Below are positions 45,737 through 57,897 of a stretch of 64,000 nt of DNA, one piece after another. A program made the position numbers and the translations under genes. Source of the stretch: Phytophthora sp. 'mugwort' (lineage: Eukaryota > Oomycota > Peronosporomycetes > Peronosporales > Peronosporaceae); assembly GCA_033558025.1 (NCBI GenBank), contig JAUCEF010000003.1, positions 1,390,001 through 1,454,000 on the forward strand, written 5' to 3'. The notes beneath the pieces were generated by a model. It was not told the DNA's origin and did no database searches. It saw only the letters and a list, made by a program, of their open reading frames with translations. Position 1 is the first letter of the stretch. Every line of letters starts with the position of its first letter.

Positions 45737-46258
45737 ATGGATGAGCTTCAAAGTATCGGCGTCGGAATCGCTCTAGGACTTGTCCTCGTGGCCATCCTGA
45801 GCTTGTACCCTGGTGAACCCTTCGACTACACCACCAACAGCTCTGACCTCTGCTCTGTATCACCAACAACAGACGACGCTGAAACCCAGCGACAGCAGAT
45901 CGACGAGATCGAGCACGCAGCTCAACGTGTGAAGATCCAGAAGCTGCAGGAAATGCTCGGCTTGGAGAAGGACAAGGCTCAGCAGCTTGTGCAGCGCGCC
46001 AAACAGGAAGCTCTGGATGCTGTCGCAGCCAAAGATCAACGCTCGAGCAGCTACCGTCCCGGTAGTAGCAGTGCTTGGCTGGATCGTGCCTTCTTTACCG
46101 TCATGCTGGGACTTGTAACTTGGGTGCTCTGGCAAGACTACAGCATTAATCTGCTCTCGGTTATGGCTCACCTATTGCCTCGAGAAGCTCAAGTTGTTGG
46201 TCAAGTAGTCGATGCATCTCGAGGGTTTCTCGCTCAGGTTACAACTCTATGGGAATGA
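45737..46258 (+). CDS. Small two-TM coiled-coil protein, unknown
   Basis: A single exon of 173 residues. A hydrophobic segment at residues 7-25 (IGVGIALGLVLVAILSLY) could be a signal anchor. Residues 50-100 are a charged coiled coil rich in Gln/Glu/Lys. A second membrane segment lies at about 115-135 (FFTVMLGLVTWVLW), followed by an amphipathic tail. I do not recognise a family. It lies 48 bp after pseudogene b and 127 bp from the convergent histidinol dehydrogenase gene. Confidence 0.7.
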   Translation: MDELQSIGVGIALGLVLVAILSLYPGEPFDYTTNSSDLCSVSPTTDDAETQRQQIDEIEHAAQRVKIQKLQEMLGLEKDKAQQLVQRAKQEALDAVAAKDQRSSSYRPGSSSAWLDRAFFTVMLGLVTWVLWQDYSINLLSVMAHLLPREAQVVGQVVDASRGFLAQVTTLWE

Positions 46259-46385
46259 AAACACGAGTCCAGCTTCAAGAGCCCAATACCTATCACATAA
46301 TTGGGAAAGAAATACACACGTAAGCACGACGTAAGCTTTTCCCGTGTATTTGTCGAAGTGGGTGCTTGTGTTTGTGTCGCACACT

Positions 46386-47651
46386 CTACAGCAGACGCTT
46401 CTCGGCGGCGCGTGCGTGGCCTTCAAGGCCCTCCATGCGCGCCAATAGCGCCGAGTCTTGCACGAGAGCCTGCGACTCTTGTGCGTCGTCGATACGCATC
46501 CACGTGCGGATACGGAGGAACGTGTGCACAGAGAGTCCGCCCGTGTACTTGGCCGTGCCGCCCGTCGGGAGCACGTGGTTCGGGCCGGCGCCGTAGTCGC
46601 CAAAGACCTCCGCCGCACGTCCACCGATGAAAAGTCCGCCGTAATTGGTAACCTGCTCGGCGACTTCCTGCGCGTTGCTCGTGATCACTTCCAAGTGCTC
46701 GGGGGCCAGCAAGTCGGATACATTCACACACGACGTTATGTCGGGACATAGAACGGCAAAGCCGTTCTGGACACTAATACTGGCCGTGGGCGCCGACGGC
46801 AGCGTCTCGAGCTGCTTAGTGAGCTGCTCGTTCACGGCGTCGATCGTCGTCTGGCTGGTCGTTACGAGGATAGGCACGGCGGCCGTGTCGTGCTCCGCCT
46901 GGGCCAGTAGATCTGCCGCAATGGTCGCGGCATCGGCACTCTCGTCCGCAATGACGAGACACTCGGACGGTCCGGCGAGCATGTCGATGGCGCACTTGCC
47001 GAACACGAGAGACTTGGCCGCCGTGACCCACTTGTTGCCCGGACCCACGATAATGTCACAGGGCGGGACGCCACCGACGCCATAAGCCATCGCAGCGATG
47101 GCTTGAGCGCCTCCTGCTGCCAGGAAATAGTCTGCGCCAGCCAGAAACGCTGCAGCGAGCGTGGCCGGCGCCGGCCGCGGCGACGCCACCACCACCGTCT
47201 TGACGCCGGACACGCGCGCCGTAATCGCCGTCATGAGCACGGACGACGGTAGCGGATAGCGGCCGCCGGGCGCATAGCAACCGGCCGCGTTCACGGGCGA
47301 GACGTCCTGACCGGCAACGCCGCCGTCGATTTTCTGCTCGAAGTTGCTGACGGACGCGCGCTGTGCCTGCGCGAAGAGTTTGATGCGCTGTGTCGTGCGT
47401 TGTAGCACCTGCTGCTGGGCCGGCGGAAGGGTGTCAAAGGCCTGTTTGAGCTCGGTTTGAGCCACGAGCAGCGGTGCGTCCTCGAACGGAATGTCGCCCA
47501 GTCGCGCCGCGTGCTGCTTCAGCGCCGTCTCGCCGCCATTCTGCACGTCCCGGACTATAAGCGTCGCGTCCTTGAGCGCGGAGGTGTCCACGGGATCGTA
47601 CGCGAAGCTGGCCACGTCGGCCGGCCGGATCTGCTTGAGTGGGGACGTCAT
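46386..47651 (-). CDS. hisD: Histidinol dehydrogenase
   Basis: A single exon of 421 residues, close to bacterial monofunctional HisD length. Signature segments are PGGRYPLPSSVLM, GAQAIAAMAYG, GPGNKWVTAAK, DMLAGPSECLV and the zinc/catalytic-site AQAEHDTAA. APEHLE near residue 320 and AKYTGGLSVHTFLR near the C terminus complete it. It catalyses the last two steps of histidine synthesis, histidinol to histidine with two NAD+. There is no presequence. It is a stand-alone enzyme, unlike the trifunctional fungal His4. Confidence 0.95.
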   Translation of the reverse strand: MTSPLKQIRPADVASFAYDPVDTSALKDATLIVRDVQNGGETALKQHAARLGDIPFEDAPLLVAQTELKQAFDTLPPAQQQVLQRTTQRIKLFAQAQRASVSNFEQKIDGGVAGQDVSPVNAAGCYAPGGRYPLPSSVLMTAITARVSGVKTVVVASPRPAPATLAAAFLAGADYFLAAGGAQAIAAMAYGVGGVPPCDIIVGPGNKWVTAAKSLVFGKCAIDMLAGPSECLVIADESADAATIAADLLAQAEHDTAAVPILVTTSQTTIDAVNEQLTKQLETLPSAPTASISVQNGFAVLCPDITSCVNVSDLLAPEHLEVITSNAQEVAEQVTNYGGLFIGGRAAEVFGDYGAGPNHVLPTGGTAKYTGGLSVHTFLRIRTWMRIDDAQESQALVQDSALLARMEGLEGHARAAEKRLL

Positions 47652-48151
47652 GCGGTGAAGTCGGGTGCAGGAGCGTGTGCTGGTGGTGGTGGTGACGTGT
47701 CCGAGAGTGACATGCCTGCCTCAAGTTGCCGGGGCTTAGCTTTTTGTCGGAGCCTGTTTGTGCAGTCATTTACAAGACGATTAGGGCTCGGATGTTAAAG
47801 GAAACATTTTTGGGAATATACACGTACAGACAATCCTCTCTTCTACAGTATATTAAATTGTGATACACTCCAGACAGTGATACGAGACAGTGACCAGCAT
47901 AACGCCCTTCAAATAGGGTACCGATACATGTGCCTTTCGAGCGACGGGTTGCCGTAATTCTATCACACTTCAATTTGTCATAACTCCACTGAGTGATAAT
48001 ACGGAGATATCACACTCGAGGAGTATTGCATGTAGATTGTTCGCCAATCACAGCACTGTTAAATAACAGATTTGAACAGGCGACTGTGTGACGCAACATT
48101 GACCAAAAGAAAAAAAAAATGCACGTGGACGATAGCAGACCAACGAACGCT
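47652..48151. other. Intergenic
   Basis: It holds the promoter of the histidinol dehydrogenase gene and AT-rich sequence with an A-run at 48110-48120. Nothing else is seen. Confidence 0.45.
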
Positions 48152-49893
48152 CTAACGTTGCAGCCACGCGAAGTGGAAGGTGAACTCGGCGCCTGTCACC
48201 AGCGCAAGCGACGGCACAAGGGTGAGCTCAAGATACAACAATCCTACGATCGTTTGATTGGGCGTCCTACCAAAGTGCACGACGCGGAATCCCATGACCA
48301 TGAGCATCCAAAGCAGCAACTTGCCATGAGCAAGCGACCGCTGCGTCTCCAGTGCGAATGCCAACTGATGCAGCACCTTGAACCCTCCTCTCTGTTTAAG
48401 TAACAATACAAGACCCAGTATGGACACGAGCTCCAAGGACGCGTACAGGAAGATGGACTGTACTCGATTGTAGACGTTGAGCTCGTCTACTCCTTCCAAT
48501 TCCGAATGATATTGGGGGTTCGGGAGCCGCACGACAACGAGCATGAAACACGCATAGAAACACGGTATAACCGACTCCAAGTGCTCGGCTAGTATCAAGC
48601 ATTCAGTGGTAAATAGCAGACGAAGCGTCTCACTGCGAACTTCCGAGAGCGGTTCGGTGGCAGTTAATTGGACGATTGAATCGGATGGAGCAACACTTGC
48701 ACTTAAGAGGCAGATACCACAGTGCTTGTCCTTAACTGGGACGTTAGGAATGATAGGAACCTCTGCCGGGTTGTTATCTGGGAACGACTTTTTACTTGAG
48801 TCGGACAGTTCGTGTGGAAGACACGAGACCAGACTGATGTATGCGCGCTTTTGCTGTTGAATGTATCCGTGGATTGACATACGGTCATTACCGCATTTAA
48901 CACACTCTTAACTGGAGGTTGTGTAACTTGCTGAGGCCGTGTTAAGAGAACATCAGTGCGTTTGTATAGATCTTGTAACACAAGCCCAGTCTGGACGATA
49001 TCCACGGCCATAATCACTGCAATGGTGATAGATGAAGTCGCATTCTGCATACTGTTGGCCAGATACACGGCGTTAAAGAAGTCGACAGTGAAGATCACAG
49101 CCTCGGGCACGAGGTCTTCCATGCTGAAAGTGGTGAGCGACACGAGGTTTTTCATTGCGTTCTTGATCACGGGTAGAAGAAGAAGAAGCGCGGTCAGCTC
49201 CGATGCGACGTTTACAGAGGCTCCTTGGAAGAGAACTTAGTAGAAGAGATAGACGACTAGCAGCGTTATCTGTGCGGCGGGAACTCACCGAACGCGTACA
49301 GTTGCGGACGCTGGGTCAGTATGTTCCGGACAACTTTATCACCAACAATGACTCGAAATGATATGAAAAAGAGCGGGAAAAAGGCGACGCTCATAGAAAT
49401 TGCCATGAAAGGAATCGGAAGCCACAATATGCTGCCACGACGATAGCAGCGCCCGTATACGTCGCAGCAATGCTCAAGAAGAGGGCAATGAATTGACGTA
49501 TGGAAATTCGTACAGCAAGCAAAGATCTCGCTTGGTCGGTAGCGGCCACAGCAACGGCGCCAGCTTGAATTGCGCTGCGAATCCACATGTTATAGTTTGT
49601 TTGCCAGCCATCGACTGGACTCTGTAGAGGAGCAGCTCTATGAGAAGCACCATCGCGATCATCGGAAGAGGAGTACTGACACAGACGAGTAAGACTCGCA
49701 GTAGGGACTTGGTCCGCTTGTATTCTTCAAGGGCGACCATTCTCTCGATCGAATACTTGCCACGATAACTAATTTGCATCGTAAACCATATTCGCTTGAG
49801 TTTTGTGTCCATTGGAAGCAAGTGCTTGCCCGCAGAGGTCACGGGGATGGAATAGACGCGGTCAGATCGATAAGACAGGGGAATTGAAGCCAT
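48152..49893 (-). pseudogene. Orphan multi-TM family pseudogene c, near full length
   Basis: The full family order is visible in shifted frames: MQISYRGKYSIERMVALEEY near 49760; a frame change near 49620 inside the NY..W region; a second block at 49391-49588; EDLVPEAVIFTVDFFNAVYL near 49100; a shift near 48830; and ECLILAEHLESVIPCFY near 48580. VVHFG is followed by an intron and the terminal exon GAEFTFHFAWLQR with a stop at 48152. At least three frame breaks make it inactive, but the last exon and splice sites look intact, so decay is recent. Confidence 0.8.
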
Positions 49894-50404
49894 TTTACCT
49901 CGTTCTTGATCGAGTTTGTTAGTACCTGGTAGAGAAATGTTAATAGTGACGTAACCAAGGAACAACTCGGCAGTATTTACAGGGATTGTAGTCGGAAACA
50001 GATCGGTTAGTACTGTATTTCCGGAGGAAAACGTTGTCAAGGCCTGATAAGACACATCTAGATTGGTGTGGATGCCAATAGATGGACCAAAGTAAAGTAC
50101 TACTGGTATACACGATGGAAGATTTTCAGGGGCTCAGCTATTGAACAAATTTGAACTAATCCGTGGGACCTACGAGTTGGAGAGAAGGCTGGCTCTGTAC
50201 AATGTACAAGGAATTAGAAGGTGCAAGACACTGAGGGGGTCTCTCCGTCACGGTCTGTATGTCGGGTAAACGGTGCTGTTTCTTGGTATTCCGGATGTTG
50301 GATTGGTACACTGTTGGGCGGGAAGGTTAAAAAAAAAAGTTGTCATTGGGCGATACTGTACTTACTACGAAGTATTCTGCATTTTGGTCGTGAATCCAAG
50401 AAAA

Positions 50405-50705
50405 TTAGAATGTGAAGTCGACGCCTGCCACCAACACAATCATACGCAGCTAAGGAGGGTTTCAACTGCTACAACTACTGAAAAGCATGACGCGGAATCT
50501 CACGGCCATGAGAATCCAAAGCAGCAACTTGTCTTCAGCCACAATTTTACTTCGCCGGTGTAAGTATATGGCTTTGCCCTGCTGCTGTTGGGCCCACCGT
50601 ACCATCTTGTATTGTTGAATCCAGACGCCGTCATTACCCCGTTGGACGGCATCTCCAATAGGTAGAGTTTCAACCACGAGGACGAGTGTGATCATTGGCA
50701 ACTTC
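50405..50705 (-). pseudogene. Orphan multi-TM family pseudogene d, head joined to tail
   Basis: Starting at 50701 the minus strand gives PMITLVLVVETLPIGDAVQR and GVWIQQ (the GTPLPM-QE..PL-GW block). It passes directly to KLLLWILMAVRFRVM (the C-terminal block) and then the terminal exon GVDFTF-stop at 50405. About 400 internal residues are deleted. Confidence 0.7.
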
Positions 50706-50759
50706 TAGGACGACTTTGCTGGCTGGATGTCAGTATCGCAGTCTATTCGTAAATATTCA

Positions 50760-52327
50760 TCACTTTTGGACATGAATCCATGAAAAGTGGAAAGTACAGT
50801 CAACTCTTGTAAATGCAGACAACTATTAGCATGAAGGAGTGACTTTCATCCCGGATAAAAACGTACCAAAGTGAACAACTCGGAAGCCAAGTATGATCAG
50901 CATCCAGCCAATGATCTTGCTCTGGATTGGTAACATTTGAGTCTCGAAGACAAACGCGAGATGGTACAGTATTTGTAGTCCACAATCTTTCTTCAACACG
51001 CTCGTAAGTAGAAGAAAAGAGAGAAATTCCAGTAATCCATAGATGAAAATGGTTTGCACTATGGCCATCGAGTTCTCTTCATTAATTCCACTAAGTTCTG
51101 TATGGTGTTGTGCACTCGGGAGCTTTGCCATCATAAGAACGTAGCTGCCATAAAGCAATGGAAGGAGAAATTCCACATATTCGGCCAGAACGATGCACTC
51201 GACGGTGAAAAACATCGCGAGAATGTTCCGGAGGGTGGCGAGATGTTGGCATCACAGCTACTGTATTTATATCTGGTTTGAGCGGCTTGGCAATGCGTGT
51301 TTGGGTTGGGGCCAACCGATGAGCTCGTTTCCGGCTTGTTGAGCAGTTCCAGTCCATTCGACGATAATTTATGCGCAAAACACGACCGTACTTGCACCTG
51401 ATTGCGGTCTTCTATGGTGAATTTATCGGGATACTGACACAACAAGCACGCCGCGTCGATGAACGTCACGTCCGTACCAATACTACGGTAAAGCTGTCTC
51501 ATGATTCGGCTTGAAGAGCGTAAATTCCGTATAACTGTGTGCCATTTTTCCACCAAATCGATGACTAAAATGGTTGCGACGGCGAAGGTTGAAGACGCAT
51601 TTTGCGTACATGTGGCGAGGTAGACGGCGTTGAAAAAATGCACAGTGAAGATAATATTCTCTGGAATCAAGTCGGCAAAGTCTGCGGACACAGCGCTACG
51701 AGGTTTTTCAGTAGGATTTTGCCAACAGGCAGCAGCAAAAAGACGGGGAGTTCATATGCTGAACCCGCCACTCTTTGGAACAAGTGTTAATACGCTGGAT
51801 AACTCACTCCCAACAATTCCTGGACGTTGACTGCTGTATCAAAGCGTACTAGTTGGCGTCGATTGGATAGCACGTTTCGGATGGTAGAAGCTCCAAGGAG
51901 GACGCGCATGACAGTCAGGAAAATAACGAAAATAACGGCGTCAGTGTGATCACCATAAACGGAATTGGAAATACTGACAACGATGCTATCACGATCGATC
52001 CAGCTGCGTAGCTTAAAGCGGTGCACCCGAACTGTAAGCTAGCTGGGGTATGGAGACAGTCACGTTTTGTAAAAAATAATTAAACTGGACAGCTACCGCG
52101 TTCGAAGTCAGCCGCTTAAGATGGCAGCACGAATCCAGAAGCCCCAGTTGGCTCTCCATCCATTGGCAGGATTCTTCGAGAGGCATAACTTCTTGGAAAG
52201 ACACGATCAGAATGAGCGGGAGCGGTGTCCCAATACAAATAAGCAGCACATGGAGCAATGATGTCTTCTGTGTGTACTCTTCAAGAGCAAGCAGAAGCTC
52301 GATGGAATATTGGCCACGATGGCTCAC
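50760..52327 (-). pseudogene. Orphan multi-TM family pseudogene e
   Basis: Blocks: SHRGQYSIELLLALEEY at 52327 and GTPLPL-QEVMPLEE; a frame change near 52150; FFNAVYLATCTQNASSTFAV near 51600; CFAHKLS near 51370; a shift near 51230; and ECIVLAEYVEFLLPLLY to VVHFG near 50860. The terminal exon (VDCTFHFSW, stop at 50760) has lost the AG acceptor in the expected place. Confidence 0.75.
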
Positions 52328-52455
52328 TTAAGTCGTCACCCATGCACGCCGAAGTCTGGTGATTAACAAGTGGACGTTTCTTGGAAAACCTTGTGCTGAG
52401 TGAACGATAGGCGTACGACTTGGTCCAGCTTCGGGCGGTCAATTTACCGCCAGGA

Positions 52456-52493
52456 AAAGAATGCTTTTTTTTACCGGTGATGTAGCATTCTTT
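52456..52493. repeat. Short hairpin with 10-bp arms
   Basis: AAAGAATGCT at 52456-52465 is reverse-complemented at 52484-52493. The loop is a T-run plus ACCGGTGA. It lies between two pseudogenes. Confidence 0.6.
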
Positions 52494-52599
52494 ATCTGAT
52501 GTTCCGCTGGCCAAATGAAGACTGTTTTCTCGCCAAGTTTGGCTCGACATTGGCGTGAGCAGCTACTTTAGGACCTTTTTCGGAGTTAAGTTATTGCAG

Positions 52600-53024
52600 T
52601 GTACGATACCAATTGTTGGTGAACGTACCGAAGTGCTCCCTCCATGCTGCAGATAATTGACGGTGAAGACACGAAATGCAGCTTTGTTTTTTCTTTCGTG
52701 AACTTTTCGTGATGGTGGCATAGCGGCAGACAGCAGGTAGCTGCAGTTCTAGCCGATTACCCGATGCAGTTGGGGGTCATTATTTGGGTGGACGATCGGT
52801 AAACGCCATCCCAGTTCTAACAAATCCATGGTTGTCGCGATGGTAAAAGTGGAGGAAGCGCTCTGCATGCACATGGTCACGTACGTCACGTTGAAGAAGT
52901 GCACTGGAGATGCATAGTATATAGTGAAACGAAGTTTTTGAGCACCAACTTGGTCACGGAAAGCAGTAGGAAATGCGGGGAGTTCGTACACGGGACCCAT
53001 GATGCTCTTCCTATTTGCGGACAT
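52600..53024 (-). pseudogene. Orphan multi-TM family relic f
   Basis: The minus strand at 52749-53024 reads YELPAFPTAF (altered PVILLLP block), HFFNVTYVTMCMQSASSTFT and a D..ELGW segment. Near 52640 a trace of the HFG-donor region remains. It is heavily degraded. Confidence 0.6.
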
Positions 53025-53772
53025 TACCCACCATTATCAAAAATTGATCGGTCCGTACAGCGATTCTTGGAGAGATGGCGGCGGCGTTCGTGATGCTACA
53101 GTTTCAATTGCTATCTAACGTCTAGAGTGCCACCTTTCGGCTATCTCGCGCTGAATCATTTTTAAGAATTTCAATGATTCATGCTACAAACTTGATCGTG
53201 ATCACTCAAAGGAGCAACACATGCGAAAGGTAGATTCTAGGATAGATTCGGTTCCAGCATAGGTATATAGTGCACGCGTAAGGAGCGTATTTCCCGCGTT
53301 ACGGAACAGAAGTAACTTAAACGCAAGCAAGCTCGGATTGGCGCCGCTCAAGAACAAGTAGTCTCTCAACAAGAATACTGGTACCAGTTGTGACTTTCTG
53401 CAATCATGGAGAAGCAAATGACTCAAATCCAGATACGACGCTACCGTCCAGATACTACTGTAGTAAAATATTCTTTAGTTTGAGTTCTCTTTTCTTGTGT
53501 GCCGTACCGCAGCTAGAAACTCCACGCACATATCCAGATTTGTGTTATATTATCTGAAACGGTTATAGAAGAATCGTCACTTTGGAATACACAAAAGGTT
53601 TATACTACTTTCAACGTCACCTTAACTCGAATGGTATGAATAGCTTCACCCCGTTCTATTTACATCACTCATGGTGCTCAAGATCAACTCGAGCATTCTA
53701 TTATCTCCTATTCAAACTTCCGTGCCCCCTTCATGGCCTTATAATACAGTGATAATCACTCCGTTCATTAAA
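53025..53772. other. Intergenic, no gene recognised
   Basis: The right part is the upstream region of the MAP kinase. No repeat or coding similarity was recognised. Confidence 0.45.
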
Positions 53773-56528
53773 ATGGCTCATTCGGCTTCTTCAAGTAGTA
53801 CACTGGGCTCACACGGGGGTAGTTTGTCAAGTAACTCTACCACAGGTAGTTTTAAAGTCTACGGTAGTGTGTTCAAAGTGAACGCTCGCTACCAGTTCCT
53901 GAATCCGCTCGGTAAAGGCTCGTATGGCGTCGTCTGGTACGCAGCTTAACGTGACATTCTCCACTAGTTCTCCAAGCTAATCAACTTATCCGGACTTGTA
54001 GTGCCGCGAAAGACCGCGAAACAGGGCAATGCGTCGCCATCAAGAAGGTCACGCCCATGGCTAAACGCACAGTAGACGCGAAGCACACACTCCGCGAAGT
54101 TTTGCTTCTTCAACACCTCGGCAAGCACCCGAACGTAAGGAAAAAATTGTAAATTTTTTATTTTATTTTTTTTTATCAATCCTTTGATTTCTTCCAGGTC
54201 ATCTCCATTCACAACTTGTCGGCCAACGTAAAAGACGACGAGTTATATATCGTCATGGACCTCATGGATACCGACATGCACCGTGTGATTCAGAGCTCGC
54301 AGCCGCTGTCCGATGCTCATGCAAAATATTTTCTCCACCAGCTTCTAATTGGTGTCAAGTATTTACACGATAATGGCGTTCTGCACCGTGACCTCAAGCC
54401 AGGAAACCTGCTGCTGAGCAAGACTTGCCAGCTCAAGATCGCTGACTTCGGGCTCGCACGTAAAATTCCGCGAGCGTTTGTGGCGTCTTCGAACCCGCTA
54501 GAGCGTCCACGGTCTGCTCCGGCAGCAAGCTCCACGACCAGAGTTTTAGACCGTCCACCAATGACTGAGCACGTTGTAACGCGTTGGTACAGAGCTCCTG
54601 AATTGATGCTACAACCGGACGGACTGTACGACCAGAGCGTCGACATGTGGTCGGTCGGGTGCATTTTTGCCGAGATCCTTGGACGCAAGGCACTTTTTCC
54701 AGGAAAAAACTTCTTACATCAATTGAGTCTCATTTTTGACGTGATTGGAGCCCCTTCACCCGACGCAACGAGGCGAATTCAGAGTTCTCAAGCACAGCGG
54801 TTCTTGCAATCTCTTGGGAAGAAACCTAAGGTGTCTTTCCGCTGCTTGTTGCCAACTGCGAGTGATGCTGCGGTCGATTTACTCGATCAAATGCTGGAAT
54901 TTGACCCCATTAAGAGAATATCGGCACAAGACGCTCTATCGCATCCTTATATGCAAGACATGGAACGCAAATACCGACACCGTAGCGGCGGAGCGGAGCC
55001 TCCTCCACCTATGCGAGCCGATTTCTCGTTTGACTTGAAAAACTTGACCAAGATGGATCTGCGAGCGCTCATTGTCAAGGAAGTTGATAACCATCGCAAG
55101 TCAAGTCTAAAAAGAACCAGCTCTTCATCCACCGAGCTGGCTTCGACCCAAGACAGCAATGGCAAGTGTGAGCACCGTAATATTGTCGAGAAAACCCCAG
55201 CGTCTAGCTCAACTCCATCAGTTATTTCCAGCTCTGGAGCTCGCATCAGCAAAATCCACGCTACTTTACGCCACGCGCAGGAACAAAGTCAGCAACAGGA
55301 CAAGAGGACAACAAATAACCAGCAACGACTGCAAAATGCAGTCACGTTTGGGTCGAATCGTCAACGAATCCGACAGAACAGCAAGCCGCCAGTCCCGAAA
55401 CAACAAGAAACTAACGTCTGGGTCTCCAATCAGCACGAACACGTCCGAGTGGTGGCAGCTCAGGCTTCTCTTGTCTCCGACAGTTTAGCGTCACGGGTAT
55501 CTCCAGCTGTAGAGGATGAGGAGTCTAAACTTCCACCAAAAAGTCAAGCCACAACGCCACAGCCTGCGCCATCTCACCAGCTTTCTGCAGATGGTTATAC
55601 GAAGGACAGACCGTCAAACACAGAGAATAATGGTCCTAAGTCCTACGCCCGAACCAGTTTGTCAGCTCAGACTGCTCACTCACGAGTGTATGGACCCAAT
55701 CTAGATGTAAAAAACGAAGACCGAGAGGTACAGAGCCCGTCAGGAGCGGACGCCATGGCGGATGCGGTTGCTCTCACAAAGCGGTCGAAAGCTTTGATTG
55801 CGTCTCTGGCTTTATCCGCAAAGACCTCGAACGCGTTGAACGGGTCAACACACGTCCGAAATGGTTCAACTTTTGACGCTCGTCACTCTCAAGCGTGGCA
55901 ACCGAAGCCAAGCATAAATCCTGAGTCTTCTGTTTCATCCTCTTCGTCGCCTTGTTCTCTATCTCGAGATGATTCCAATGACAGTAAAGTTTGTATCGGG
56001 ATTTCGCGTTCGAACCGCCCCGGATCGGCGATGACACTGAAAAAAAGCACGAAAATGGTCCCTGAAGAACGTCCTACCGCTACGCACACGGTGGAGAGAC
56101 CTCGTCGAGTTTCGTCAGCGGGTCCTACGAGGTCAAAGCCTCGTCCATCGACAACAACAGGGTGTCATACTGCCCGAGGCGCTAGTGCAATTAATACGTA
56201 CGTGGGCTCGATCAACTCGCTCATTCGTGCTCCGAGGTCGAACGCGGGACTATCGCTAGCTGAGTCGGCGAACAATATGCTGGCAAACATGACTCAGCAT
56301 GCATCAAATGGTTCAAGGGAAGAAAATGCCACGCCTGGTACCTTGAGAGGCATTTTAAAGTCGGAACGCTCGGCATCGCAGCTTCTAGGAGCGGATTTTC
56401 AAGGGAAAAAGCACGTAGGAAGAAAACTTACGGTGCCTAAAAGCCCCAAATTCTCCGTCATGTCGTGGCAAAAGAAGAGGGGAGACAGCAGAATAGTAGA
56501 CTACAACAGCACGGGTATCACGCGCTAA
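53773..56528 (+). CDS. ERK-type MAP kinase with TEH activation loop and long tail
   Basis: CDS join(53773..53936,54002..54134,54198..56528), 875 residues. Introns are 65 nt (GTACGC to TAG) and 63 nt (GTAAGG to CAG). Splicing restores the glycine loop LGKGSYGVVCAA and VAIKK (subdomains I-II). The catalytic loop is HRDLKPGNLLL and the magnesium loop DFGLAR. The activation lip is TEHVVTRWYRAPEL: the Thr of TxY is present, but the Tyr is replaced by His. The P+1 WYRAPE and the MAPK insert region are normal. The kinase ends near residue 345, followed by about 530 Ser/Gln/Arg-rich residues, as in ERK7/MAPK15-like kinases. A 30-residue insertion precedes TEH. I chose Met 53773 because upstream in-frame residues are not kinase-like. 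Confidence 0.88.
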
Positions 56529-57897
56529 CTCAATGAATCTCAACATGTCGGAGTGAATAAAACAAATATGTGGCAAAAACATTTTAATGTTGTTTTCCTG
56601 GACATCTCACACGTTTCGCATAGTTCACGCAGTTATCTGCAACTTAAATCAAGGTCGACTTTAATTAACTTCATTCGTAGTGGACGTTTGAACGGTTTAC
56701 CGTATTCCAGCCTGCAATTGCTGCATTCAAGGCGGGACAAGCCTCTTCCTTGAAACTTGCGGTGGACATGCGCCGGCGAAGTCCCACTCGACTTCCTGCT
56801 TGCATCAAGTTACGGGCGGAGATGGACATATCAAGCCGTGATCGTCACAGGTTCCTCAACGAGTTGGACAAACAACATTCTTCATCGTTTTAACACGTGG
56901 GCACACAGGGTTTTGCGCACAGGACTTGAAAGCGTAACGTAGCGGTCGTCTTGATCAATACTCAGTCTTTTCTGCCGCAACGATGTCCAATGCAGTTTGA
57001 GGCGGACGTAAACTTTCCAAATGCATCCATCGTAATGTCCGTGGTTTAAAGAGCCGGTGCTGGAGTCTGGATGTGAAAAACGTGAAGTAGTCAACTTGTG
57101 TCAAGGAACAATAACGGATAGTGTCAATAATATCAATACCTTCGTGGGACTCTCCACATATTACAACTTTTAAATTGTGTAACCTTTGGATATGGATGTT
57201 ATGGACATAACTATGTAGATGCTACACCTTTGCCCGCAAGCCAAGTTGGAAATTACAAAATGATAAATTTTAAGTTATGTTGGGTTACACTGTAATTTTC
57301 ACTTTAGCTAGAAAATCGGCAAACATCCCTCAACCAAACTCGGAAGTAGCGCAGCGCTGGGGTCAGTCAGTATAGAAGTACCTAGCATACTGTATGTATA
57401 TATATATATACAAACATGTGCAGATCCTCTTCTGTCCTTACAAACTCTCTGTCCTTAAGTTAACTTGTTTCAAGTGGCGACGAGTTTTTTTCTTCTCATG
57501 GATGTTGAATACAACTACCAAGCCATTGAGTTTTTTTTCATACGTTCTTTTCATACATTTTTTTATTTTCCTACGTTTACAACTATATATTTACTTCGTA
57601 GGCAGAAATATCGACTGTCACGTTTCGAATACACTACATCCAAAGTATGGAACCGTCGCGTCTACGATGGGTGCTAGACTATTGGACAACGCTTAGTGTA
57701 ACTCCCCATATGGGATCTGACAATCTGCAGCTTCAGCGGCTTCTACTCTGACCCAAGCAGCGTTGCACGATGAGAGTCTCGTGGTACACGTGGCGCTTAC
57801 TTACCAACTTTCTACCTATTAACCTAATTGACCTCTTGGTGCAAGTGGTGCTTATTTACCAGCTTTCTAGGTTAATCTCGCCAAAATCGAACCAGAG
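56529..57897. other. Intergenic, AT-rich, no gene recognised
   Basis: It contains a TA microsatellite-like run near 57395-57412 and T-runs at 57485-57570. An imperfect direct repeat near 57787-57873 (TGGCGCTTACTTACCAACTT / TGGTGCTTATTTACCAGCTT) precedes the channel gene. The short ORFs here look non-coding. Confidence 0.5.

Noticed and set aside
47457..47798. 113-residue ORF opposite the histidinol dehydrogenase start
   Set aside because: It is antisense shadow with no recognisable features.
57394..57696. 100-residue Phe/Tyr-rich plus-strand ORF
   Set aside because: It arises from T-rich and TA-repeat DNA and has no membrane-protein pattern beyond composition.
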